Positions 17,066-25,201 of a stretch of DNA of 64,000 nucleotides are shown in pieces; position 1 is the stretch's first letter; each line of letters opens with the position of its first letter. A program made the position numbers and the translations under genes. The notes under the pieces are model-generated. The model did no database searches. It saw only the letters and a program-made list of their open reading frames with translations, and was not told the origin of the DNA. Origin of the DNA: Actinomycetes bacterium (GTDB lineage: Bacteria; Actinomycetota; Acidimicrobiia; Acidimicrobiales; RAAP-2); assembly GCA_021848365.1 (NCBI GenBank), contig JAJZUS010000001.1, forward strand, positions 604,608 to 668,607, written 5' to 3'.

Positions 17066-17132
17066 GCTCTCGAGGTGAGGAGCGGTCGGATCTCGATCCG
17101 TCGACTACCGAGCTTCGACGGAAAGGAGATCC

Positions 17133-18041
17133 ATGTATCGCTCCCTCCGTCGGGCCGCCGCCATTGTGGCGTCGGTCACGACCCTGATCGCGGTGCCCCT
17201 GGGCCGTGCCGGCGCCAGCGCCAGCGCACCCTCGTGCATCGTCTCGCTCTCGCCCACGGCGACCGACACGCTCTTCGCCATCGGGGCGGGGCGCCAAGTC
17301 GCCGCGGTCGACAAGGACGCTCATCTGCCGAGCCGGGGCCTGCCCTCGATCCGCATCGACGCGCTCAACCCGAGCGTCGAGGCCATCCTCTCGGTCTGCC
17401 GTCCGACGCCCGCGCACCCCTCGCGGCGACCCGACCTCGTCATCATCAGCTACGACGCCAACAAGATCAAGGAACGCCTGAGCGCCCTCGGGGTGAGGGT
17501 CGTCGAGCAGGACGCGCCGACCAACCTGGCCGGCGCCGTCGCCCAGATGAAGGCGCTCGGCGCCCTGACGGGCCACGCCGTCGCGGCCGCCCGGCTGGCG
17601 ACGTCGATCTCGACGACGATCCGTCGGGACGTCGCCTCGCTGCCGCCCCACGCGGGCAAGACGCTGCGCGTCTACTACGAGATCGACCCCACCGGCTACT
17701 CGTTGACCTCGACCACCTTCGTCGGCTCACTGCTCAAGATGCTCGGCGTCGTCAACATCGCCGACGCCCAGTCGACGAGTGCCGACGCCGGCTACCCCCA
17801 GCTCAACCCGGAGTACGTCGTCGCGGCGAACCCGCAGCTCATCCTCCTCGACGACGGGGTGAGCCCGAACTCACTCGCCGCCCGACCCGGGTTCTCCGGC
17901 GTGGCGGCGGTGACCTCGCACCACGTGGTCGAGGTGAACCAGAACATCGGCTCGGAGTGGGGCGTGCGCCTCGGGAACCTGATGAACGGCCTCACCAAGG
18001 CGGTGGCGGCCGCCTACGACGACCCGAGCCTCTGGGGGTGA
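17133..18041 (+). CDS. btuF: Cobalamin-type ABC transporter substrate-binding protein
   Basis: A 302-residue exported protein with a signal peptide of about 29 residues ending AGASASA. The mature part has a helical-backbone (BtuF/FhuD) fold: SIVSLSPTATDTLFAIG at the N-terminus, LNPSVEAILS and LVIISYDANKIKERL in the first lobe. No lipobox Cys directly follows the signal, so it may be free or membrane-tethered by the uncleaved signal. Placed directly after the cobalamin riboswitch with an AAAGGAG ribosome binding site. The riboswitch is the main reason to assign B12 or a corrinoid rather than a siderophore. Confidence 0.82.
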   Translation: MYRSLRRAAAIVASVTTLIAVPLGRAGASASAPSCIVSLSPTATDTLFAIGAGRQVAAVDKDAHLPSRGLPSIRIDALNPSVEAILSVCRPTPAHPSRRPDLVIISYDANKIKERLSALGVRVVEQDAPTNLAGAVAQMKALGALTGHAVAAARLATSISTTIRRDVASLPPHAGKTLRVYYEIDPTGYSLTSTTFVGSLLKMLGVVNIADAQSTSADAGYPQLNPEYVVAANPQLILLDDGVSPNSLAARPGFSGVAAVTSHHVVEVNQNIGSEWGVRLGNLMNGLTKAVAAAYDDPSLWG

Positions 18042-19072
18042 GCACGGCGCTGCCCCCGCGGCGCCGCGTGGCGGTCGCCGGCGTCCTCGCGACGTTGGCG
18101 GTCCTCGGCGCGGTGCTCGCGGGGCTCGCCGTCGGCCCGACACCGATCGGGCTCGGCCGCGTCGTCGGCGACCTGCTGAGCCGCCTCGGCGTCGGACACT
18201 CGACCCTCAGCCCGCTCCAGTCGACCATCGTGTGGCAGCTGCGGGCCCCGCGCCTCGTGATGGGCCTCCTCGCCGGCGCCATGCTGGCCGTCGCCGGGGG
18301 GACCTACCAGGGGGCCTTCCGTAACCCGCTGGCCGATCCCTACCTCCTCGGGGTGGCCTCCGGCGCTGGCCTCGGGGCGACCATCGCCCTGGTGCGGGTC
18401 CAGGGCGATGGGGTCCCGGCGATCACGCCCCTGCTGGCCTTCGCCGGCGCCATGGCGGCCGTCGGGGTCACGTGGGTGATCGGCGGCCGGGGGCTGCGCA
18501 CCGCGACGGGACGCCTCATCCTCGCCGGGGTCGCCGTCTCCTCGCTGCTCACGAGCGCCCAGACCTACCTCCAGCAGTCCTCCCTCGGATCGATGGCCAA
18601 GGTCTACATCTGGCTCCTCGGCTCGCTGGCGGGCGCCAGCTGGTCGAGCGTCGCCCTGATCACGCCCTACGTCCTCGGCGCCATCGTCGTCTGCGTCCTC
18701 GCCGCCCGGGCCCTCGACGTGCTGAGCGTCGGGGATGACGAGTCGCGCTCGCTGGGCCTGCCGGTGCGGCGTGTGCGGGCGATCGTGGTGGTCGCCTCCT
18801 CGCTCGGGACGGCCGCCGTCGTCTCGGCCGTCGGTCTGATCGGCTTCGTCGGGATCATCGTGCCCCACGCGGTGCGCCTCGTGGTCGGCACCTCGTATCG
18901 GCGGATCCTCCCCCTCACCGTGCTCGTGGGAGCCGCCTTCCTCGTCTTCGCCGACACCCTGGCGCGCACCGTGATGGCCCCTTCGGAACTGCCCCTCGGG
19001 GTCGTGACCGCGCTCGTCGGGGCCCCCGTCTTCGTGGTCCTCCTCGGCTGGAACGAGCGGGGCGCGCGGTGA
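18038..19072 (+). CDS. btuC: Cobalamin-type ABC transporter permease
   Basis: A 344-residue polytopic permease of the FecCD/BtuC family. WQLRAPRLVMGLLAGAMLAVAGGTYQGAFRNPLADPYLLG is present in segments and defines the family; so is GLIGFVGIIVPHAVRL near the C-terminus. The GTG start at 18038 overlaps the stop of the binding-protein gene as GTGA. Confidence 0.86.
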   Translation: MSTALPPRRRVAVAGVLATLAVLGAVLAGLAVGPTPIGLGRVVGDLLSRLGVGHSTLSPLQSTIVWQLRAPRLVMGLLAGAMLAVAGGTYQGAFRNPLADPYLLGVASGAGLGATIALVRVQGDGVPAITPLLAFAGAMAAVGVTWVIGGRGLRTATGRLILAGVAVSSLLTSAQTYLQQSSLGSMAKVYIWLLGSLAGASWSSVALITPYVLGAIVVCVLAARALDVLSVGDDESRSLGLPVRRVRAIVVVASSLGTAAVVSAVGLIGFVGIIVPHAVRLVVGTSYRRILPLTVLVGAAFLVFADTLARTVMAPSELPLGVVTALVGAPVFVVLLGWNERGAR

Positions 19073-19884
19073 TCGAGGTCCGCGCCCTCACGGTTCGCGC
19101 GGGGAGCCGCGTCCTCGTCGACGCCGTCGACCTCGTGGTCGAGCCCGGGACGTGGTGCACGGTGATCGGGCCGAACGGCGCGGGCAAGACGACGCTCGTC
19201 GAGGCGGTCGCGGGGCTGCGCCGCCCCGAGGGCGGGTCGGTCTGGGTGGGTGGCCGCGACCTCGGCCCGATGCGCGAGCGCGACCGGGCCCGCGTCGTCG
19301 CGCTGGTGCCCCAGCACCCGGTCGTCCCACCCGGCATGGCCGTCTACGACTACGTGGCCCTCGGGCGCACCGCCCACCACGGCCTCCTGCGCGGCGCGAC
19401 CTCGGCCGATCGGCGCGCCGTCGACGAGGTGATCGGGCGACTCGCGCTCGGCGACCTCGCCGAGCGCGACGTGGCGACCCTCTCGGGCGGCGAGCGCCAG
19501 CGCACCGTCGTCGCCCGGGCCCTCGCCCAGGGGACCTCGGTCGTGGTGCTCGACGAGCCCACCACCGGCCTCGACGTACGCCACCAGATCGAGCTGCTGG
19601 AGCTCGTGCGCAACGAGGTCGTCGACTGCGGGGTGACCGTGCTCGCCACCCTCCACGACCTCACCCTCGCCGGCCAGTTCGCCGATCGCATCGTCCTGCT
19701 CGACGCCGGCCGGGTCGTGCTCGACGGGGCCGCGCGCGAGGTCGTGCGCGACCCCGAGCTCGCCGCCCGCTACCGCACCGCGCTGCGGGTGGTGGAGGTC
19801 GAGGGGCGTGACGTGGTGGTGCCGGTGCGGACTCAGCCGACCGCGGCGACCACCGAGCGCGCGAGCACCGGGTCGGCTCGGTAG
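19069..19884 (+). CDS. btuD: Cobalamin-type ABC transporter ATP-binding protein
   Basis: A 271-residue ATPase with Walker A GPNGAGKTT, signature LSGGERQRTVVARALAQ and Walker B VVLDEPTTGLD, of the FecE/BtuD type. It overlaps the permease gene by 4 bp and completes the riboswitch-controlled importer. The last 52 bp overlap the 3' end of a convergent gene on the other strand. Confidence 0.86.
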   Translation: MIEVRALTVRAGSRVLVDAVDLVVEPGTWCTVIGPNGAGKTTLVEAVAGLRRPEGGSVWVGGRDLGPMRERDRARVVALVPQHPVVPPGMAVYDYVALGRTAHHGLLRGATSADRRAVDEVIGRLALGDLAERDVATLSGGERQRTVVARALAQGTSVVVLDEPTTGLDVRHQIELLELVRNEVVDCGVTVLATLHDLTLAGQFADRIVLLDAGRVVLDGAAREVVRDPELAARYRTALRVVEVEGRDVVVPVRTQPTAATTERASTGSAR

Positions 19885-21002
19885 GCCGAGGTGTGCACGG
19901 CGGCCGAGAACCGGGTCGACGTCAGCGAGGTCGCCCCCAGGGGCTCGGCGACCAGGTCCCCGGCGGCCGTCGCCGAGTAGACCGGCACTCGTAGCCGCGC
20001 GCCGAGCGTGCGCGCGCTGAGGAAGTAGCCGCGCGCGACGGCCGTTCGCAGATCGGATCGCCCCGGGCCGCTGCGGACGAGGGCGGCGAGGGCCCGGAGC
20101 GTGCCGAGGCCCCGAGCCACGGTCGTCTGGGCCCCGCAGGTCGGCCCAACGCGTCCGACGAGCGGGAGAGACCGGCACCCGAGGGCGAGGGTCCGGGTGA
20201 GGGCCGCGAGGGCGCTCGCGAGGTCGCGCAGGGCCGAGGGGCCAATGCCCGGGATGGTGCCCACGTCGGCGAGGGCCGCCTCGAGGGGGATCACGCCGTA
20301 GGCCTGGGGGCCCGTCACGTTCCAGGTAGCCGCCCCCCCGCGACCCAGCAGGTGACGATCGGTCGGCTGGGCGTAGGGGTCGGCGACGAGGACCACACCC
20401 GCGAGGTGCCCGGCGAGGGCGCGACCGGTGAGGCCACTCGCGACGATCGAGGACGGGTGCTGCGCCATCATCGCGAGGGCCTCGTGCAGGACGGCCGCCC
20501 CCTGGGAGTACCCGACGAGGAGTAGTCGACTCGTCGGGCAGGCCGTGGCGACGCGACCGAGCGCCGCGAGGACGGTGGGTCCGGCGGACAGCACGTCGCC
20601 GACGTAGAGGGCCCAGGCGGCCGAGCCGGCCCCGGGACCCGGGACGGCCGGGGCGGCGTAGGCCGGCGGCGCTCCGCCGAGGCTCGCCGACAGGGAGAGA
20701 GCCTCGGGGTGGGCGAGACGCGGATCGGCGGCGAGAGCCGAGTAGAGGTGATCGACCGTGACGCCGAGCCCGTGGGTGCGCGAGGCCTGGGTCGATGACG
20801 CGACCTCGCCGGACCCGGGCGCACCGACCACGACGTGGGTGCTGCAGGGGATCTCGGGGACGGTCGTGGTCGTGGTGGTCGTCGTCTCCACGGTCGTGGT
20901 CGTGGTGGTGGTGGTGTCGGTCGCGCCGACCGGGGTCGGCGTCGCGAGGAGGCCGAGGAGGAGGGCGACGGCGACGGCGCGTCGGGCTCGCGGGATCGTC
21001 AC
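19833..21002 (-). CDS. Exported cutinase-like alpha/beta hydrolase
   Basis: A 389-residue secreted protein. A signal peptide (about 27 residues, ending VGA) is followed by a Thr-rich linker with two runs of eight threonines, then a cutinase-like domain. Its start VVVGAPGSGE is typical, and the nucleophile motif GYSQG lies in LLLVGYSQGAAVL. It probably cleaves esters or lipids outside the cell. GTG at 21002 sits 6 nt after a TAGCGT box, so it is likely leaderless. The 3' end overlaps the btuD-like gene tail to tail. Confidence 0.72.
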   Translation of the reverse strand: MTIPRARRAVAVALLLGLLATPTPVGATDTTTTTTTTVETTTTTTTTVPEIPCSTHVVVGAPGSGEVASSTQASRTHGLGVTVDHLYSALAADPRLAHPEALSLSASLGGAPPAYAAPAVPGPGAGSAAWALYVGDVLSAGPTVLAALGRVATACPTSRLLLVGYSQGAAVLHEALAMMAQHPSSIVASGLTGRALAGHLAGVVLVADPYAQPTDRHLLGRGGAATWNVTGPQAYGVIPLEAALADVGTIPGIGPSALRDLASALAALTRTLALGCRSLPLVGRVGPTCGAQTTVARGLGTLRALAALVRSGPGRSDLRTAVARGYFLSARTLGARLRVPVYSATAAGDLVAEPLGATSLTSTRFSAAVHTSAYRADPVLARSVVAAVG

Positions 21003-21250
21003 GACGTCACGCTAGGGCGGCACGGGTCCGGTCGTCCGTTCGCCCCGGGGCTCAGCGCGCGCCAGCTCGCGGGTGCGGGCACCCCGAAAACTCTTCGCGA
21101 GCGGCTCCGCGGCCGCGCGGGGAGCTCCTGGTCACCGGGTTTCCCGGCGGCGATATCAATTCTCCCTATTTCCAATTGAGGAACTACAGATTGACAACGG
21201 AGGGACAACGACCGAGGGTGGCCGTGAAGGGGCAGAAGGAAGAGGGCCAT
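21003..21250. promoter_or_regulatory. Divergent intergenic region with AT-rich segment
   Basis: 248 bp between the cutinase-like gene and the surface-protein gene. It holds the TAGCGT box of the former (21009-21014, minus strand). An unusually AT-rich stretch lies around 21155-21200, including an inverted pair CAATT/AATTG, which is a likely promoter area for the surface protein. No exact plus-strand promoter is assigned. Confidence 0.4.
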
Positions 21251-23887
21251 ATGAGTGGAACCTTATGGAAGGACTGGGTGGCACGGAAGACGAGCCGGCG
21301 GGGATCGACCGGTCCCCGCTCCCGTCGCCGCCTCGTCGGGGCCGTCGGCCTCGTGACGACGGTGGCCTCGTTCCTGCCGATGGTCGGGGTCGTGACGAGC
21401 ACGGCCCAGGCCGAGGGCGGCAAGCCCGGTGACGGCGGCTCGCTGAGCATCACCCTGGAGAAGGCGGCCTCGCCGACCACGTTCAGCACGTCGGGCCAGA
21501 CGATCAACTACACGTACACGGTGAAGAACACGAGCAGTGTCTCCCTCAGCGACCTCGCGGTGACCGACGACCACATCGCCTCGGTCTCGTGCGCGGAAGG
21601 GCGACTCTCCGCGGGAGCCAGCGTGACCTGCACGGGCAGTTACACGACCAAGGCGAGTGACGTCGGACAGGACATCACCAACATCGCCACGGCGACCGCC
21701 TCGTCGAAGGGACAGAAGGCCACGGCCACCGCATCGGCGACCGTGACCTACGTCGCGCCGCTCGCCGCGGGGATCTCCCTCGCGAAGGTGGCCTCCCCGA
21801 CCACCTTCACGACCTCCGGTCAAGTGATCAACTACACCTACACGGTGACCAACACGGGCAACGTGGCCCTGACGGACGTCGCGGTGAGCGACGACCTGAT
21901 CGCCTCGGTCTCGTGTCCGTCGACCAGCCTGGCCGTCGGAGCCAACGAGACCTGTACGGGTAGCTACACGACGACGACGACCGACGTCGGTCAGAACCTG
22001 ACCAACCACGCGACGGTGACGGCGTACTACGGCGACAAGAAGGTGACGGACTCCGCCTCGGCGACCGTGACCTACGTCGCGGTGCCGGTGCCGGGCCTGA
22101 CGCTCGCCAAGGCCGCCTCGCCGACCACGTTCAGCGGGGCCGACCAGGTCATCGCCTACACCTACACGGTGACGAACTCGGGTGGTACGGACCTGACGGG
22201 CGTCGGAGTGACCGACGACCACATCGCCTCGGTCTCGTGTCCGTCGACGTCCCTCGCCGCGGGCGCGAGCGAGACCTGTACGGGTAGTTACACCACGACG
22301 GCGAGCGATGTCGGCTCGAGCGTGGTGAACAACGCGACGGCGACCGCCTACTACGTCGAGCAGAAGGTGACCGCGACGGCGTCGGCCACGGTGCGCTACT
22401 CCCCGAGCCACTCGCCCGGACTGACGCTCACCAAGGTGGCCTCACCGACCGCCTTCAGCGGTTCGGGTCAGGTCATCGGCTACACCTACACGCTGACCAA
22501 CACGGGCAACGTCTCCCTGACGGGCGTCGGGGTGACCGACAGCCTGATCGCCTCGGTCTCGTGCCCGTCGACGACGCTGGCCGGTGGGGCTCACGAGACC
22601 TGCACGGGCAGTTACACGACGACGACCGCTGACGTGGGTCACAGCGTGACCAACACCGCGACCGCGACCGGCGCCTACGGCGAGGAGACCCTCACCGCGA
22701 CCGCGTCGGCCACGGTGGTCTACGTCGATCCGCAGACCGTGGGCATCACCTTGGACAAGGTCGCCTCGCCGACCACGTTCACCGCGGCCGGTCAGGCCAT
22801 CGCCTACACCTACGCGGTGAAGAACACCAGTAGCGTCGCCCTCACGGGCGTCGGAGTGACCGACAGCCTGATCGCCTCGGTCTCGTGCCCGTCGACCACT
22901 CTGGCCGCCGGAGCGAGCGAGACCTGCACGGCCACCTACACCATCCTGGCCAGTGACATCGGCAAGAGCGTCACCAACGTGGCGCAGGCCGCCGGGTACC
23001 TCGGCCAGCAGAAGGTGACGGCCAGCGACACGGTCACGGTCAGCTACCAGTGGCCGCAGGTGCCGACGATCCCGTCGGCCGTGACCACGGCGATCGCCAC
23101 GACGCCCACCGTCAGCGGGCGCTCGGTGACCGACACCGCGACGGTGACGAGTTCGTCGGGCACGCCCACCGGAACGGTGACGTTCGCCCTGTACCGGTCG
23201 ACCAACGCGACGACCCCCGTCGGCACGGCTGAGAAGACCCTCGGGACGGACGGACGCGCGACGTCGAACGCCTACACCAACCTGCTCCCGGGAAGCTACT
23301 TCTTCGTCGCGACCTACAACGGCCAGGGCGTCTTCCCGAAGGTGATCGGCCAGCCGGAGACCTTCACGATCGCCCTGCTGACCCCGGTCGTCGCGACGAC
23401 GGCCTACGAGAGCGGGTCGACGGCCTACGACACCGTCACGGTGACCCCGCCCGCGGGCAGTCCGAACGACCCCGCACCGCAGGGGACGGTCACGTTCACC
23501 CTCTATGACGCCACCACCAACGCGGTGGTCGGCGTGCCGGACGTCGGCGTGGCGCTCCTGAACGGCGCCGCCACGTCGTCGACGTTCGGCGTCCTGGCGG
23601 AAGGGAGCTACTACTTCGTGGCCTCCTTCGTGAGCACTGACGCGATCTACGCGTCGCTGGACGGAGCGCGCGAGCCCTTCACGGTCATCGCGACCAACGC
23701 CCCGACTCAGCCGACGACGCCGACCACGGTGCCGCCGTACCACATCCCGACCAACGCCCCGTCCACGGGCCACGGCGGTGCCGCGCAGTCGAGCGGCAAC
23801 CTGGCTCTGGAGGCCCTGAGCGGCCTGTTGGCCCTCACGGGCCTGCTCGGGCTCGTGATGGTCGCCCGACGCCGCCGTCGGGCGTAG
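21251..23887 (+). CDS. Cell-surface protein with DUF11-like repeats and sorting signal
   Basis: An 878-residue exported protein. A long basic N-terminus leads into a signal segment ending STAQA near residue 55. Five repeats of about 107 residues follow (roughly residues 66-598), each starting like LTLAKAASPTTFSGADQVI and holding YTYTVTNTG and SCPSTTLAAGASETCTG. These are DUF11-type beta-sandwich repeats. Two Ig-like domains (GTVTFALY, GTVTFTLYD) and a Pro/Thr linker precede a C-terminal sorting signal: an APSTG motif, a hydrophobic helix and RRRRRA. The class F sortase gene next door is the likely anchoring enzyme. The ATG at 21251 follows GGAAGAGGG. Confidence 0.85.
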   Translation: MSGTLWKDWVARKTSRRGSTGPRSRRRLVGAVGLVTTVASFLPMVGVVTSTAQAEGGKPGDGGSLSITLEKAASPTTFSTSGQTINYTYTVKNTSSVSLSDLAVTDDHIASVSCAEGRLSAGASVTCTGSYTTKASDVGQDITNIATATASSKGQKATATASATVTYVAPLAAGISLAKVASPTTFTTSGQVINYTYTVTNTGNVALTDVAVSDDLIASVSCPSTSLAVGANETCTGSYTTTTTDVGQNLTNHATVTAYYGDKKVTDSASATVTYVAVPVPGLTLAKAASPTTFSGADQVIAYTYTVTNSGGTDLTGVGVTDDHIASVSCPSTSLAAGASETCTGSYTTTASDVGSSVVNNATATAYYVEQKVTATASATVRYSPSHSPGLTLTKVASPTAFSGSGQVIGYTYTLTNTGNVSLTGVGVTDSLIASVSCPSTTLAGGAHETCTGSYTTTTADVGHSVTNTATATGAYGEETLTATASATVVYVDPQTVGITLDKVASPTTFTAAGQAIAYTYAVKNTSSVALTGVGVTDSLIASVSCPSTTLAAGASETCTATYTILASDIGKSVTNVAQAAGYLGQQKVTASDTVTVSYQWPQVPTIPSAVTTAIATTPTVSGRSVTDTATVTSSSGTPTGTVTFALYRSTNATTPVGTAEKTLGTDGRATSNAYTNLLPGSYFFVATYNGQGVFPKVIGQPETFTIALLTPVVATTAYESGSTAYDTVTVTPPAGSPNDPAPQGTVTFTLYDATTNAVVGVPDVGVALLNGAATSSTFGVLAEGSYYFVASFVSTDAIYASLDGAREPFTVIATNAPTQPTTPTTVPPYHIPTNAPSTGHGGAAQSSGNLALEALSGLLALTGLLGLVMVARRRRRA

Positions 23888-23909
23888 GGATGATCCGGGG
23901 GATCGCTCG

Positions 23910-24752
23910 ATGACGGCGTTCCGTCCGGAGTGGGGCGGGCGACCCACCACCAGACTCTGGTGGTGGGTCGCCTCCCTCGCGCTCGTGGCCGCGGGCGTCA
24001 CGGGCTGGGTCCTCGCTTCCCGTAGTGGCCCCCCGGTGGGGCCGAGCCTCGAGCGACCGCTCGGCCAGGTGTACCTCGATCCCTCCCAGCTCGGGACCCT
24101 CCCGGGGGTCGAGGGTGACGTGACCACCACCACGGACCCCGCCGCGGCGGGGCTCTCTTCGACGAGCGGTTCGGTCCGTCCGTCGCTCGCGGTCGCGACG
24201 GCGACCTCTCCCTCGGCGGCGTCGGGGACGACCTCGATCACCCCACGGGCCGCGACGTCCTCGCGACCCGCGTCCCAGCGCTACATCCCCCGCTCGCGTC
24301 CGGTGAGCATCGTGATCCCGGCGATCGGGGTGAGGGTTCGCCTCGACAGCCTCGGACTCAATCGTGATCACTCGGTCCAGGTACCGGCCAGCACGACGAT
24401 CGCCGGCTGGTACCGCAACGGACCGGCTCCGGGCCAGCAGGGCTCGGCCGTGATCCTCGGGCACGTCGACAGCTACCGCGGGCCGGGCGTCTTCATGCGG
24501 ATCCACGATCTGCGACCGGGACAGACCGTCGTCGTCACCCTGGCGAACGGGTACGTCGTGCGCTTCACCGTGATTGGGCTGCGCGAGTACTCGAAGAACG
24601 GCTTTCCCGACAAAGTCGTCTACGGGACGCGTCCCTACGCCGCGCTCCAGCTGGTGACCTGCGGGGGAGCGTTCGACCGCGCGACCGGTCACTACGAGTC
24701 GAACGTCGTCGTCTACACGGTGATGTCCGGCTCGACGGCGCCCCGACGCTGA
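23910..24752 (+). CDS. Class F sortase
   Basis: A 280-residue membrane-anchored transpeptidase. One N-terminal helix (about residues 18-36), a Ser/Thr/Pro-rich stretch, then a sortase beta-barrel. His185 in ILGHVDS and Cys251 in LQLVTCGG are the catalytic pair; the C-terminal arginine cannot be placed surely. It should cleave the APSTG-like signal of the preceding surface protein, only 22 bp upstream. A perfect hairpin covers its first codons. Confidence 0.85.
   Translation: MTAFRPEWGGRPTTRLWWWVASLALVAAGVTGWVLASRSGPPVGPSLERPLGQVYLDPSQLGTLPGVEGDVTTTTDPAAAGLSSTSGSVRPSLAVATATSPSAASGTTSITPRAATSSRPASQRYIPRSRPVSIVIPAIGVRVRLDSLGLNRDHSVQVPASTTIAGWYRNGPAPGQQGSAVILGHVDSYRGPGVFMRIHDLRPGQTVVVTLANGYVVRFTVIGLREYSKNGFPDKVVYGTRPYAALQLVTCGGAFDRATGHYESNVVVYTVMSGSTAPRR
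23938..23972 (+). repeat. Perfect 17-bp-arm inverted repeat inside the sortase 5' end
   Basis: The arms GGCGACCCACCACCAGA (23938-23954) and TCTGGTGGTGGGTCGCC (23956-23972) are exact reverse complements with one C between. It covers sortase codons 10-21. In RNA this is a very stable hairpin 50 nt after the surface-protein stop, so it may protect that message or reduce sortase expression. Confidence 0.85.
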
Positions 24753-24753
24753 C

Positions 24754-25005
24754 TCCGCAAAGCCGCGCACCGTCGCGGCGATGGCCTCGCGCAGCTGGGC
24801 CACCTCGTAGTCGTCCGTCACGAGCCGCATCTCGGAGAGCGCCGTGCCGAGGTCGTCGTCGCGTCAACCCACCCTCGACGCGCCGCGCCATCCCGGACAG
24901 GTCGGTGACGCCCGGGGGAAGACGGACGTCGTTCCCGAGACGACGGAACACGGGATCGTGTCGAGATCGACAGAGACGACACCCTTCATCAGGAGTAATC
25001 GTCAA
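24754..25005 (-). pseudogene. Gene remnant, possibly of an Xaa-Pro aminopeptidase-like protein
   Basis: On the minus strand, coding-like sequence shifts frame. An upstream part reads DPVFRRLGNDVRLPPGV and DLSGMARRVEGGL; after a frame change near 24850 it continues DDDLGTALSEMRLVTDDYEV and AQLREAIAATVRGFAE. The second part resembles the segment leading into the catalytic domain of aminopeptidase P. Neither piece is long enough to be a gene and the downstream end runs into the sortase stop. A short decayed fragment is the best reading, with the family only tentative. Confidence 0.3.
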
Positions 25006-25174
25006 CGACGACGGCTCTAGCCGCAGGGTCGCCGCCGCGGGGCGACCGGCGCGGCGGGTCGACGAGGGTTAGGCTCCTTCGGCGAGGCGGCCTCTCTCAG
25101 GTCTCCTCAAAAATGTCTTCTCGTTGTGCCCGGGGCCTCAGTTTTCTCACTGTTGTGAATGACGTCAGTCCCCG
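25006..25174. other. Intergenic stretch before the CAP-like gene
   Basis: 169 bp with no gene. The second half (25110-25165) is AT-richer, with CTCAAAAATGTC and GTTTTCTCACTGTTG, and probably carries upstream promoter elements of the next gene. No terminator or repeat was recognised. Confidence 0.35.
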
Positions 25175-25201
25175 GTGATACTCGTTCTCGACACTGGATG
25201 C

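Noticed and set aside
17133-19884. Heme or siderophore ABC importer
   Set aside because: The family cannot exclude it, but the cobalamin riboswitch in the leader makes B12 or a corrinoid the better call.
21440-23050. CRISPR or tandem DNA repeat array
   Set aside because: The repeats are about 320 bp, in frame, diverge at third codon positions and encode DUF11-type domains.
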